Shown piece after piece: positions 51,874 through 60,053 of a stretch of 64,000 nucleotides of DNA. The notes under the pieces are model-generated. The model searched no databases. It was not told where the DNA came from and saw only the letters and a list, made by a program, of their open reading frames with translations. A program made the position numbers and the translations under genes. Origin of the DNA: TMED27 sp964350435 (lineage in GTDB: Bacteria; Pseudomonadota; Alphaproteobacteria; Micavibrionales; Micavibrionaceae); assembly GCA_964350435.1 (NCBI GenBank), contig CAYGJS010000010.1, positions 1-64,000 on the forward strand. The letters are read 5' to 3'. Position 1 is the stretch's first letter. Every line of letters starts with the position of its first letter.

Positions 51874-52680
51874 ATGAGCGAAAATTTGAAAACAGAAATC
51901 GAAGCCGATAAAAAAAATCCGGCCCCCATGAACGCGAAAGAAGAACTCAGTGAGTTTTTCAAAACCGCAATGATGGCTCTGTGCCTCGCGCTTATTATCC
52001 GTACATTTTTGTTCGAACCTTTTAACATCCCGTCCGGTTCTATGAAACCCACGCTTCTGGTCGGGGATTATCTGTTTGTCAGCAAACCCGCCTATGGCTA
52101 TAGCCGCTATTCTTTCCCTTTTGGTCTGGCACCGCTGGAAGGCCGCGTCTGGGATAAAATGCCGACACCCGGCGATGTGGCTGTTTTCAAACTGCCGACA
52201 AACCCGTCTGTTGATTATATCAAACGCGTGATCGGTCTGCCCGGTGATACGATTCAGGTCATTCGCGGACGCCTCTATATCAATGGTAAAATCATCCCTA
52301 GAGAAGTGGTCGGCATGAAAACAATTTCCGAATTCGGCGGCCCCGATATGCAGGTGACCGAATATCTCCAGACGCTTCCCAATGGTACAATTTTCAGTAT
52401 CTATGAGGTTAGCGATGACGAAGCCCTCGATAACACACCGCTTTACACGGTTCCCGAAGGGCATCTTTTTGTGATGGGGGATAACCGCGATAACTCCCAG
52501 GACAGCCGCGTCGGCCATGCCGTGGGATTTGTTCCTTACGAAAATCTGGTGGGCCGTGCTGATTTTCTGTTTTTTTCGACGAATGGCCAAGCCCGAATTT
52601 ACCAGGTTTGGAAATGGCCATGGGCCATCCGCTATAAACGCTTCTTTGGCGATGTAGACCCTGTTCGGCCAAAAGCATAA
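51874..52680 (+). CDS. lepB: Signal peptidase I
   Basis: The 268-residue enzyme has a single membrane helix (about residues 30-46) followed by the nucleophile Ser56 in IPSGSMKPTL and the general base Lys117 in DYIKRVIGLPGD. The conserved GDNRDNSQDSR box lies near residue 208. It removes signal peptides from exported proteins, including the many in this window. It stands 52 bases after acpS in the conserved acpS-lepB-rnc-era order. Confidence 0.97.
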   Translation: MSENLKTEIEADKKNPAPMNAKEELSEFFKTAMMALCLALIIRTFLFEPFNIPSGSMKPTLLVGDYLFVSKPAYGYSRYSFPFGLAPLEGRVWDKMPTPGDVAVFKLPTNPSVDYIKRVIGLPGDTIQVIRGRLYINGKIIPREVVGMKTISEFGGPDMQVTEYLQTLPNGTIFSIYEVSDDEALDNTPLYTVPEGHLFVMGDNRDNSQDSRVGHAVGFVPYENLVGRADFLFFSTNGQARIYQVWKWPWAIRYKRFFGDVDPVRPKA

Positions 52681-52689
52681 AATCGAAAA

Positions 52690-53382
52690 ATGGCACATAT
52701 AACCGCAGATCTTGAAAAGCGCCTTGGATATAAATTCACAGACAAAGCTCTGCTGGATATGGCGCTTACGCATTCCAGCGTCAGCAGCAAGCGCAACTAT
52801 GAACGGCTTGAATTCCTCGGGGATCGGGTTTTGGGTCTGGTAATCGCCAAGCTTCTTTACGCCAGATTTCCTGAAGAAGCCGAAGGCGATCTCGCCAAAC
52901 GCTTGGCCGCGCTGGTGCAGGGCGAGTTTCTGGCCGCCATCGCCAAGGAAATCAATCTGGGAAGCTTTATCAAATTTTCTGACGCCGAGGCACAAAGCGG
53001 CGGCGGTGAAAATGATAATATCCTGGCCGATGTATTTGAGTCGATGATCGGCGCGCTCTATCTCGAAAGCGGTTTTGATCAATGCGAGGCCCTGATTCAA
53101 AAACTCTGGGGCAGCCGCCTCGATGTGATGCTGACCCCGCCGCAGCATCCCAAAACCCGCATTCAGGAATGGGCACAGAGCCAGGGTCTCCCGCTGCCCA
53201 AATATGAAATCTCGGCGCAGACAGGCCCTGACCATGCGCCTGTTTTTGAAATCACGCTTACGGTCAAGGGTTTTGATCCTCTTAAAGCCGAAGGAAAATC
53301 GCGTCAGGCCGCCGAAAAACTTGCGGCCAAAATATTTTGGGATCACTTGAGTAAAACCAGACAAGATAGAGGCAAACCATGA
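52690..53382 (+). CDS. rnc: Ribonuclease III
   Basis: The 230-residue enzyme has the RNase III signature ERLEFLGDRVLGL (about residues 38-50) and the second acidic block ILADVFESMIGALY, followed by a dsRNA-binding domain (about residues 155-225). It cuts double-stranded RNA, including the rRNA precursor. It overlaps era by four bases. Confidence 0.97.
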   Translation: MAHITADLEKRLGYKFTDKALLDMALTHSSVSSKRNYERLEFLGDRVLGLVIAKLLYARFPEEAEGDLAKRLAALVQGEFLAAIAKEINLGSFIKFSDAEAQSGGGENDNILADVFESMIGALYLESGFDQCEALIQKLWGSRLDVMLTPPQHPKTRIQEWAQSQGLPLPKYEISAQTGPDHAPVFEITLTVKGFDPLKAEGKSRQAAEKLAAKIFWDHLSKTRQDRGKP

Positions 53383-54275
53383 CCGAAACCAATCAATCCT
53401 GCGGCTTCGCATGTATTCTCGGCCTACCAAACGCCGGAAAATCGACGCTGGTCAATCACCTTGTCGGGCAAAAAGTATCGATTGTATCGCACCGCGTCCA
53501 GACCACCCGCACCCGCGTCCTCGGCATCGCGCTTCACGGCAGCGCACAAGTTCTTTTGGTCGACACACCCGGCGTATTTGACGCACAAAAAACCATGGAG
53601 CGCGCAATGGTCGCCGCCGCCTATGACGCCATAGAAAACGCCGATTGTGTTGTCCATCTGGTGGATGCATCCAAAAAAAATGCCGCCGCGGATAACGCCG
53701 AATTGCTAAAACGCTTGCCACAAAACATGCCCGTTATTTTGGTGCTGAATAAAATCGACCAAACCAAAAAGCCCGATCTTCTGGCACTGGCGCAAGCCCT
53801 GAATGACCAGCATAATTATAAATCGACTTATATGATTTCCGCTTTGAAAGGTCACGGCACCGATGATCTATTGAAAGGCCTTGCAGAAGTAATGCCCGCA
53901 GGCCCTTGGCATTTTGACGCAGAAGAAATCACCGATATGCCGATGCGCCTTATGGCTGCCGAAATCACTCGCGAGAAAATTTTTAATCGTCTATACCGCG
54001 AGCTTCCGCAATCTTCCTATGTCGAGACTGAAAGCTGGGAAAATTTTGACAACGGCGATATCAAGATCACTCAGCTGGTATACGTGCAACGCGATAGTCA
54101 AAAAGCCATTGTCCTTGGTAAAGGCGGTAGCCAGATAAAGGCTATTGGGCAGGAATCTCGCGAAGAGCTGGAGGGTATTCTGGGAGCCAGAGTTCACCTT
54201 AAACTCTTTGTAAAGGTTCAGGAAAACTGGTCTGAGCAGGCAGAAATATTGCAAAAAATCGGTCTGATTGAATAA
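53379..54275 (+). CDS. era: GTPase Era
   Basis: The 298-residue GTPase has G1 GLPNAGKS (residues 15-22), G2 and its flank QTTRTRVLG, G3 DTPGVF and G4 NKID, then a C-terminal KH domain with VLGKGGSQIKAIG (about residues 245-257). Era binds 16S rRNA and helps assemble the small subunit. It is the last gene of the acpS-era run. Confidence 0.97.
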   Translation: MTETNQSCGFACILGLPNAGKSTLVNHLVGQKVSIVSHRVQTTRTRVLGIALHGSAQVLLVDTPGVFDAQKTMERAMVAAAYDAIENADCVVHLVDASKKNAAADNAELLKRLPQNMPVILVLNKIDQTKKPDLLALAQALNDQHNYKSTYMISALKGHGTDDLLKGLAEVMPAGPWHFDAEEITDMPMRLMAAEITREKIFNRLYRELPQSSYVETESWENFDNGDIKITQLVYVQRDSQKAIVLGKGGSQIKAIGQESREELEGILGARVHLKLFVKVQENWSEQAEILQKIGLIE

Positions 54276-54334
54276 GGTCGTCAATAATTTTTTTGCCAGC
54301 TTTGTGGATAACGAATTTTTTTCTTCTCAATTCC

Positions 54335-54364
54335 TTGGCACATTTTAAAAACCCCTGCTACATT
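54335..54364 (+). promoter_or_regulatory. Candidate promoter of gcrA
   Basis: TTGGCA at 54335-54340 and TACATT at 54359-54364 with an 18-base spacer lie about 80 bases before the gcrA start at 54445. Confidence 0.6.
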
Positions 54365-54444
54365 GGGTACTTCAAACGTGCAGAGATTAATTGATGTTTA
54401 CTTTCAGTGTTTTAGCTGGGCAGCCATCATATGGGAGAGAGAAA

Positions 54445-54936
54445 ATGAGTTGGACTGATGACCGCGTAAACCTTTTGAAAAAACTTTGGGGTGAAGGAAA
54501 GACCGCCGCAGAAATCGCCAAGGAATTGGGAGGGGTAACCAGAAACGCAGTGATCGGAAAAGCGCACCGCCTTAAACTTTCAAACCGTGTTTCCCCCATT
54601 CAGCAAAATAAAAAACCCACCGCAAAAAGCGCACCGCCCTTGAGTCAAAAGAAAATCGTTCAGGCGATTATGGATCAGGATAATAATAAACCCCGCAAAT
54701 CTCTCATTGATCTTAAGAATAATGAATGCCGCTGGCCGATTGGCGACCCGCAGGAAGAAAGCTTTGGCTTTTGCGGTGATCATGCGCTTTCTGGTCTGCC
54801 CTATTGCATGGAACACGCACAAGTCGCCTATCAGGCTGCGACCCGCAATCGGATATTAAAGGCCGAACAAAAAGACGAAGACAAGGTCACCAAAGAAGAA
54901 CTGGAAGCGGCCAAAAAGGTTGTAAACAGCAAGTAA
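54445..54936 (+). CDS. gcrA: GcrA cell-cycle regulator
   Basis: The 163-residue protein begins MSWTDDRVNLLKKLW and continues with AAEIAKELGGVTRNAVIGKA, the GcrA helix-turn-helix signature, then a Lys-rich linker and a C-terminal part with CRWPIGDPQEESFGFCG and CMEHA, also conserved. GcrA binds sigma-70 holoenzyme and acts at promoters with CcrM-methylated GANTC sites; it is almost restricted to alphaproteobacteria. AGAGAGAAA precedes this ATG; an in-frame ATG at 54391 would add 18 residues outside the family pattern. The gene is monocistronic between a promoter and a terminator. Confidence 0.96.
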   Translation: MSWTDDRVNLLKKLWGEGKTAAEIAKELGGVTRNAVIGKAHRLKLSNRVSPIQQNKKPTAKSAPPLSQKKIVQAIMDQDNNKPRKSLIDLKNNECRWPIGDPQEESFGFCGDHALSGLPYCMEHAQVAYQAATRNRILKAEQKDEDKVTKEELEAAKKVVNSK

Positions 54937-54959
54937 TATCCTTTCCAAAAACTGAAATC

Positions 54960-54994
54960 AGCCGCGCATTCACTGAAATGCCGCGGCTTTTTTT
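54960..54994 (+). terminator. Rho-independent terminator of gcrA
   Basis: AGCCGCG (54960-54966) pairs with CGCGGCT (54982-54988). An inner CATT/AATG extends the stem with one bulged base. A seven-T run ends it. Confidence 0.88.
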
Positions 54995-55055
54995 ACAAAC
55001 AACAGATGGTTTTTTGCACTTTAAATGCTATCTTGTAACCGCATAAAACAAGAAT

Positions 55056-56165
55056 ATGGCGGCCAGAATGAAGTCTTCTCAAATTATCGCAATCGTCATT
55101 GGCGTGCTGGCACTGCTCTGGATCGGCAGCGGCTTCATATTAAAAAAGAACCCGAAATCGGAAGCGTCAGCCGAGCAAGCCATGAGCGAGCAACCCCAGC
55201 CCGAAGATAAGCCCCTTATGCAAGTGCGCGTGCAGGATCTGACCGCACAAAATTATCCCGATACCATCGCCGTGACAGGCCGCACGCAGGCCTCCCGCGC
55301 CGTTGGCCTGCGCGCCGAAATTACTGGCCAGATAAAAACATTGCTCAAACAGGAGGGCGATAGTGTATCTGAAGGAGAGAAGCTCGCAGAGCTTGAGATC
55401 CTCGATCGTCAGGCCCGCGTGACCGAAGCCAAGGAGCGCGTCAATCAACGCCAGATCGAATATAACGCCGCCAGGAAACTCGCCGATAAGGGCTTTAACT
55501 CTAAAGTCCGTCTGGCGCAATCACTGGCCGATCTTGAAAATGCGAAGGCCGCCCTAAAGCAATCTCAGGTGGATCTAGGAAAAGTAACAATCACGGCGCC
55601 ATTTGAAGGGATTATTTCGCAGCAGGATATTGAAACCGGAGACTATCTCTCTGTGGGTGGTGCGCTGTTTAGCATCGTCGATCTCGACCCGATCGAGCTG
55701 GTTGGTTTTGTGTCGGAGCGTCGTGTGCAGGATTTACAACTCGGCGCACAAGGCAAGGCAGAGTTTTTAAATGGTGATGTCCTGAGCGGCACCATCACCT
55801 ATATTTCCCCCGCCGCCAATCAGGAAACCCGAACTTTCAGGATTATCCTGTCCGGCGCAAACCCTGACCTGAAAATCAAGGACGGCCTGACGGCCAAAAT
55901 TGTTGTCCCCGTAGCAGAAAAACTGGCGCATAAAATCTCGCCCTCTATCCTGGCTCTGGATGACGAGGGGCGTATCGGCGTGAAAATCGTCAATAACGAA
56001 AATATAGTTGAGTTTTTTCCGATTGAAATCCTGAGCGATACCCCAGATGCGATGTGGATCATTGGCCCGCCATCCACGGCGCGATTTATAACGGTTGGTC
56101 AGGATTTCGTTGGTATTGGTGAACGCGTAGAGCCCGTGCAGTCGCAAAGCGAAGGATTGCTCTAG
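55056..56165 (+). CDS. RND efflux periplasmic adaptor
   Basis: The 369-residue protein has an N-terminal membrane anchor (about residues 9-28) and the adaptor layout: a beta-barrel/lipoyl region (TGRTQASRAVGLRAEITGQI, then LLKQEGDSVSEGEKLAEL), a helical hairpin (about residues 115-165), the second lipoyl half (VTITAPFEGIISQQDIETGDYL) and beta domains to the end. It links the inner-membrane RND pump encoded two bases downstream to an outer-membrane channel not present in the window. The ATG at 55068 is an alternative start. Confidence 0.92.
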   Translation: MAARMKSSQIIAIVIGVLALLWIGSGFILKKNPKSEASAEQAMSEQPQPEDKPLMQVRVQDLTAQNYPDTIAVTGRTQASRAVGLRAEITGQIKTLLKQEGDSVSEGEKLAELEILDRQARVTEAKERVNQRQIEYNAARKLADKGFNSKVRLAQSLADLENAKAALKQSQVDLGKVTITAPFEGIISQQDIETGDYLSVGGALFSIVDLDPIELVGFVSERRVQDLQLGAQGKAEFLNGDVLSGTITYISPAANQETRTFRIILSGANPDLKIKDGLTAKIVVPVAEKLAHKISPSILALDDEGRIGVKIVNNENIVEFFPIEILSDTPDAMWIIGPPSTARFITVGQDFVGIGERVEPVQSQSEGLL

Positions 56166-56167
56166 CT

Positions 56168-59100
56168 ATGAACGCTATCATTGACGCAGCCATCCACCAT
56201 TCCCGCACGGTTCTGTCGATATTCCTGCTGCTGCTGCTCACAGGCACATTTGCCTATAACAATATCCCCAAAGAATCCTCTCCTGATATTGATATCCCGA
56301 TCATCTATGTATCCATGGCACTGGAGGGCATAGCCCCTGATGACGCGGAGCGTCTTCTGATCCGCCCGATGGAGCAGGAGCTGACAGGCATAGACGGCGT
56401 GAAGGAAATGAAAGCCTCCGGATATCAGGGCGGCGGAAATATAGTTTTGGAATTTAACGCAGGCTTTAATAAGGACAAGGCACTGGATGATGTCCAAAAG
56501 GCTGTTGATCAGGCGCGCCCGGAGCTCCCCGCCGATGTAGAAGAACCCACGGTTCAGGAAGTGAATTTCAGCCTGTTTCCTGTATTGGTCGTAAATCTCT
56601 CAGGCCCTGTGCCAGAGCGCACCCTGCTGGCACTCGCCAAGCAGCTCCAAGATTCAATCGAAGCCATCCCATCTGTTTTGGAGGCGGGCATAGCGGGTGA
56701 TCGCGAAGAATTGGTTGAAATCCTCGTAAATCCCGAACAATTAGAAAGCTATGGCCTTGATGGCGTGCAGATCCTGAACTTTTTCAATCTCTCCAACCGT
56801 CTGGTCGCCGCCGGTCAGATGGACACAGGCGCGGGCAGCTTTGCCATCGAGGTTCCGGGGCTTTTTGAAAATATATATGATGTGATGAACATGCCGCTCA
56901 AAACCGTCGGTGACTCAACCATTACGGTGGGTGATATCGCCGAGATCCGCCGCAGCTTCAAAGACCCCACAAACTTTGCCCGTCTAAGCGGAGAGCGCGC
57001 CGTGTCATTAGAAATCGTTAAACGCGCCGGTGAAAACATCATCCAGACCATCGCCGATGTACAGGCCGTTGTTGCCAAAGAAAAGCAGTTCTGGCCGCCA
57101 GGCGTAGAGGTGACCTTCACCCAGGATGAATCCAAACAGATCAAAACCATGCTGCTTGATCTGCAAAACAATGTCATCAGCGCCATCTTGCTGGTGATGA
57201 TTGTTGTTGTCTGGGCACTGGGCGTGCGCGCCGCCGGGCTCGTCGGGATTGCCATTCCCGGAGCCTTTCTGACGGGCATTCTTGTTCTCTATACCATGGG
57301 TTTGACGGTCAATATTGTGGTTCTCTTCTCGCTCATTCTTGCCGTGGGCATGCTGGTGGATGGGGCGATTGTTGTGGTCGAGTTGGCTGACCGTAAAATG
57401 GCTGAAGGTTTGGGCAGAAAAGACGCCTATGCCATTGCCGCCAAACGCATGGCCTGGCCGATCATTTCCTCGACCGCCACCACACTCGCCGCCTTCGCGC
57501 CGCTCCTCTTCTGGCCGGGGATACCTGGTGAGTTCATGAAATATATGCCCATCACCATGATGTGCGTTCTCGGTGCGTCCTTGCTCATGGCTTTGATTTT
57601 CGTGCCGACACTCGGTGCGTTTTTTGGTAAATCGGTTCTCATGAACGACCCCGAAGCGCGGCGGATATTGGCCTTGGCCGAGGAGGGCGATCTCTCGCAG
57701 ATTACTGGTTTTACCGGCAGGTATATCAAGGTTTTGAATGCCGCGACAAAATTTCCCGTGCTCATCCTGCTGGGTGCTGTCGTGCTGCTGGTCGGGGTCA
57801 ACATGGCCTATGGCAAGTTTGGTAAAGGCGTGGAATTTTTCCCCGATATAGAGCCGGAATTCGCCACCGTACTCGTCCATGCCCGCGGCAATCTCTCGAT
57901 CATGGAAAAAGACGCGCTGGTGCGTGAGGTTGAAAAATATGTGATTGGCCGCGAAGGCTTAAAAACTGTTTATACCCGCGCAGGAAAATCCGCGCAGCAG
58001 GGCTCAGACCTTGCCGAAGATGTGATCGGCCAAATCCAGATGCAATTCGAGGAATGGAACCTGCGCAAACCTGCCAATGAAATTTTGGATGATATCCGGC
58101 GTGACGCTAGCATTATTCCCGGTATCAAAATCGAAACGCAGAAACAGGAAGACGGACCAAGCTCAGGCAAAGCCGTTCAAATCCAGCTCTCTTCGCGCTT
58201 TCCTGAAAAGCTCGCCCCCGCAACGGAGCTTATGCTTGAAGCCCTCGACACGATAGGAGATTTCCGTGATATCGAGGACAGCCGCCCTCTGCCGGGAATT
58301 GATTGGCAGCTTGATGTCGATCGCGCACAGGCCGCAAAATTCGGCATAGACCTGACCACCATCGGCTATTACGTGCGCATGGTCACAAACGGCTTGAAAG
58401 TTGCGGAATATCGTCCCGATGACGCCGATGATGAAATCGATATCGTGATCCGCCATGAAAAAGACCGCCGCACCCTCGACCAGCTCAGCAGCGTCCGAAT
58501 ATACACCGCAGGCGGGCAATCCGTACCGATCAGCAGTTTCGTAAACCGCGAGCCTAAACCCGCCGTGGGCGTCATTAACCGCGCCGATCAACGCCGTATC
58601 ATCACAGTCAAGGCCGATCTACCGCCCGGCATGAACATCACCGCAAAGGTGGAGGATATCCGCAAATGGCTGAAGGATAACCGCAATCGCCTCGACCCTG
58701 AAGTCGGCATCGAGTTTAAAGGCGACGATGAGGAGCAGCGCGCATCCCAGGCTTTCCTTATCAATGCTTTCGGCGTCGCGCTCTTCATTATGGCCGTTAT
58801 TCTGGTCACCCAGTTCAACAGCTTCTATAGCGCGTTTCTGATCCTGACCGCCGTGATCATGTCCACAATCGGCGTGATGATCGGCCTGATGATTACGGGG
58901 CAATCCTTCGGCATTATCATGACCGGCACCGGCGTCATCGCGCTGGCGGGGATTATCGTGAATAATAATATCGTCCTGATTGATACTTTTGATTATCTGA
59001 AGAAAACCTATGGCGACCGCATGGATACCCGCGAACTTGTGTTGCGGACAGGCGCGCAAAGGCTTCGCCCCGTTCTTCTGACCACCATCACCACAATCGT

Positions 59101-59350
59101 CGGCCTGCTGCCGATGGTCTTGCAAATGAATATTGATTTTGCTGCGCGTGATGTCTCCATTGGCGCGCCCTCAACCCAGTGGTGGGTTCAACTCGCCACC
59201 GCTGTCGCCTTTGGCCTGAGCTTTTCGACAATTTTAACGCTGATCGTTACGCCCTCTGCGCTGATGCTGCGCGATAAAGCCAGCACCATGAAAAAGAAAA
59301 TCTTCGGAAAAATCGGGTATTGGAAGAATAAGGTACTTAAACAAGCGTAA
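56168..59350 (+). CDS. RND efflux pump permease (AcrB superfamily)
   Basis: The 1060-residue pump has twelve membrane helices in two halves, each with a large periplasmic loop; the N-terminal TM is followed by NNIPKESSPDIDIP. TM4 carries GMLVDGAIVVVE (about residues 393-404). AcrB has two adjacent Asp residues here, and this protein keeps only the first (Asp-Gly), which is known in some alphaproteobacterial RND subgroups. The pump uses proton flow to expel substrates, which cannot be named. It forms an operon with the adaptor and ends 3 bases from the convergent cold-shock gene. Confidence 0.94.
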   Translation: MNAIIDAAIHHSRTVLSIFLLLLLTGTFAYNNIPKESSPDIDIPIIYVSMALEGIAPDDAERLLIRPMEQELTGIDGVKEMKASGYQGGGNIVLEFNAGFNKDKALDDVQKAVDQARPELPADVEEPTVQEVNFSLFPVLVVNLSGPVPERTLLALAKQLQDSIEAIPSVLEAGIAGDREELVEILVNPEQLESYGLDGVQILNFFNLSNRLVAAGQMDTGAGSFAIEVPGLFENIYDVMNMPLKTVGDSTITVGDIAEIRRSFKDPTNFARLSGERAVSLEIVKRAGENIIQTIADVQAVVAKEKQFWPPGVEVTFTQDESKQIKTMLLDLQNNVISAILLVMIVVVWALGVRAAGLVGIAIPGAFLTGILVLYTMGLTVNIVVLFSLILAVGMLVDGAIVVVELADRKMAEGLGRKDAYAIAAKRMAWPIISSTATTLAAFAPLLFWPGIPGEFMKYMPITMMCVLGASLLMALIFVPTLGAFFGKSVLMNDPEARRILALAEEGDLSQITGFTGRYIKVLNAATKFPVLILLGAVVLLVGVNMAYGKFGKGVEFFPDIEPEFATVLVHARGNLSIMEKDALVREVEKYVIGREGLKTVYTRAGKSAQQGSDLAEDVIGQIQMQFEEWNLRKPANEILDDIRRDASIIPGIKIETQKQEDGPSSGKAVQIQLSSRFPEKLAPATELMLEALDTIGDFRDIEDSRPLPGIDWQLDVDRAQAAKFGIDLTTIGYYVRMVTNGLKVAEYRPDDADDEIDIVIRHEKDRRTLDQLSSVRIYTAGGQSVPISSFVNREPKPAVGVINRADQRRIITVKADLPPGMNITAKVEDIRKWLKDNRNRLDPEVGIEFKGDDEEQRASQAFLINAFGVALFIMAVILVTQFNSFYSAFLILTAVIMSTIGVMIGLMITGQSFGIIMTGTGVIALAGIIVNNNIVLIDTFDYLKKTYGDRMDTRELVLRTGAQRLRPVLLTTITTIVGLLPMVLQMNIDFAARDVSIGAPSTQWWVQLATAVAFGLSFSTILTLIVTPSALMLRDKASTMKKKIFGKIGYWKNKVLKQA

Positions 59351-59353
59351 GAC

Positions 59354-59875
59354 CTAGCGGATAATCTCGATATTCACCGCTTCGCGCCCTTTATCAACAA
59401 GCTTCAGCGTCACTTTAATCCGCTGCCCGGCTTCCAGCTCTTCAATCCCGAGCTTGTCCAGCAGGCTCTTATGGATGAAGACATCCTTCATCCCGTCATC
59501 AGGGATTATAAACCCGAAGCCTTTCTCCGGCTTGTACCATTTCACAAGCCCGCCCATTGAAAACGTGCCGTCTTCTGCAACATCTTCGGGCATAAGATTA
59601 ACCGAGCCTGTGTCAAGGACTTCGGTCACATCCTTAACCTGCTTGCCTTTAGGCCCATCAAACAAAGTGCACATCAAAATAGCACCCTCACCCAGCGCAT
59701 GCAGCCCGGCTTCTTGCAAGGTGGTGATATGCAAAAACGCATCAAAACTCTCATCTTCAGGCACAACAAATCCGAATCCCTTGGTGCCGTTAAACCACTT
59801 GAGATGCATTTTTATCGGTTTGATATCACCCTCAGCCGAGGTGTCGACTGAGGTTTTTAATGGATCGGTTTGCAA
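59354..59875 (-). CDS. Tandem double cold-shock domain protein
   Basis: The 173-residue protein has two cold-shock domains: about residues 22-88 (LKWFNGTKGFGFVVPED, then DAFLHI) and about residues 107-172 (VKWYKPEKGFGFIIPDD, then DVFIHK). Each has the RNP1-like and RNP2-like nucleic-acid-binding strands. The tandem form is typical of alphaproteobacteria. The only start giving a full first domain is a TTG at 59875, preceded by GGGGT; a start at the internal ATG would cut into the domain. A perfect ten-pair inverted repeat lies just upstream in the leader. Confidence 0.9.
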   Translation of the reverse strand: MQTDPLKTSVDTSAEGDIKPIKMHLKWFNGTKGFGFVVPEDESFDAFLHITTLQEAGLHALGEGAILMCTLFDGPKGKQVKDVTEVLDTGSVNLMPEDVAEDGTFSMGGLVKWYKPEKGFGFIIPDDGMKDVFIHKSLLDKLGIEELEAGQRIKVTLKLVDKGREAVNIEIIR

Positions 59876-59888
59876 TGTAATTACCCCA

Positions 59889-59916
59889 AAACAGGTTTGA
59901 AATTCTAAACCTGTTT
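59889..59916 (-). promoter_or_regulatory. Perfect 10-bp inverted repeat in the cold-shock leader
   Basis: AAACAGGTTT at 59889-59898 and AAACCTGTTT at 59907-59916 are exact inverted copies around an eight-base loop. In the cold-shock mRNA the stem would end just before the GGGG ribosome site, so it could control translation by temperature or serve as an operator. There is no T run on the cold-shock strand, which argues against a terminator. Confidence 0.6.
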
Positions 59917-59989
59917 AAATTTTGCCTGATTAAGGGCAAAAAATCCAGCAGCAAAATGGAGGCTGTTTCAAGTTTTGTTGCGATGCAGA

Positions 59990-60018
59990 GTGAAATGCCG
60001 CTCAATTTAAAGTATAAT
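59990..60018 (+). promoter_or_regulatory. Candidate promoter of the acyl-CoA ligase gene
   Basis: GTGAAA at 59990-59995, a 17-base spacer and a perfect TATAAT at 60013-60018 lie 36 bases before the ATG at 60054. Confidence 0.65.
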
Positions 60019-60053
60019 AAAATTGTAACTTTTATATTTGGAAAGTGCCGCAC

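Noticed and set aside
51799..53430. 543-codon minus-strand open frame across lepB and rnc
   Set aside because: It is antisense to acpS, lepB and rnc, which have full family motifs. The long frame is a by-product of their codon use.
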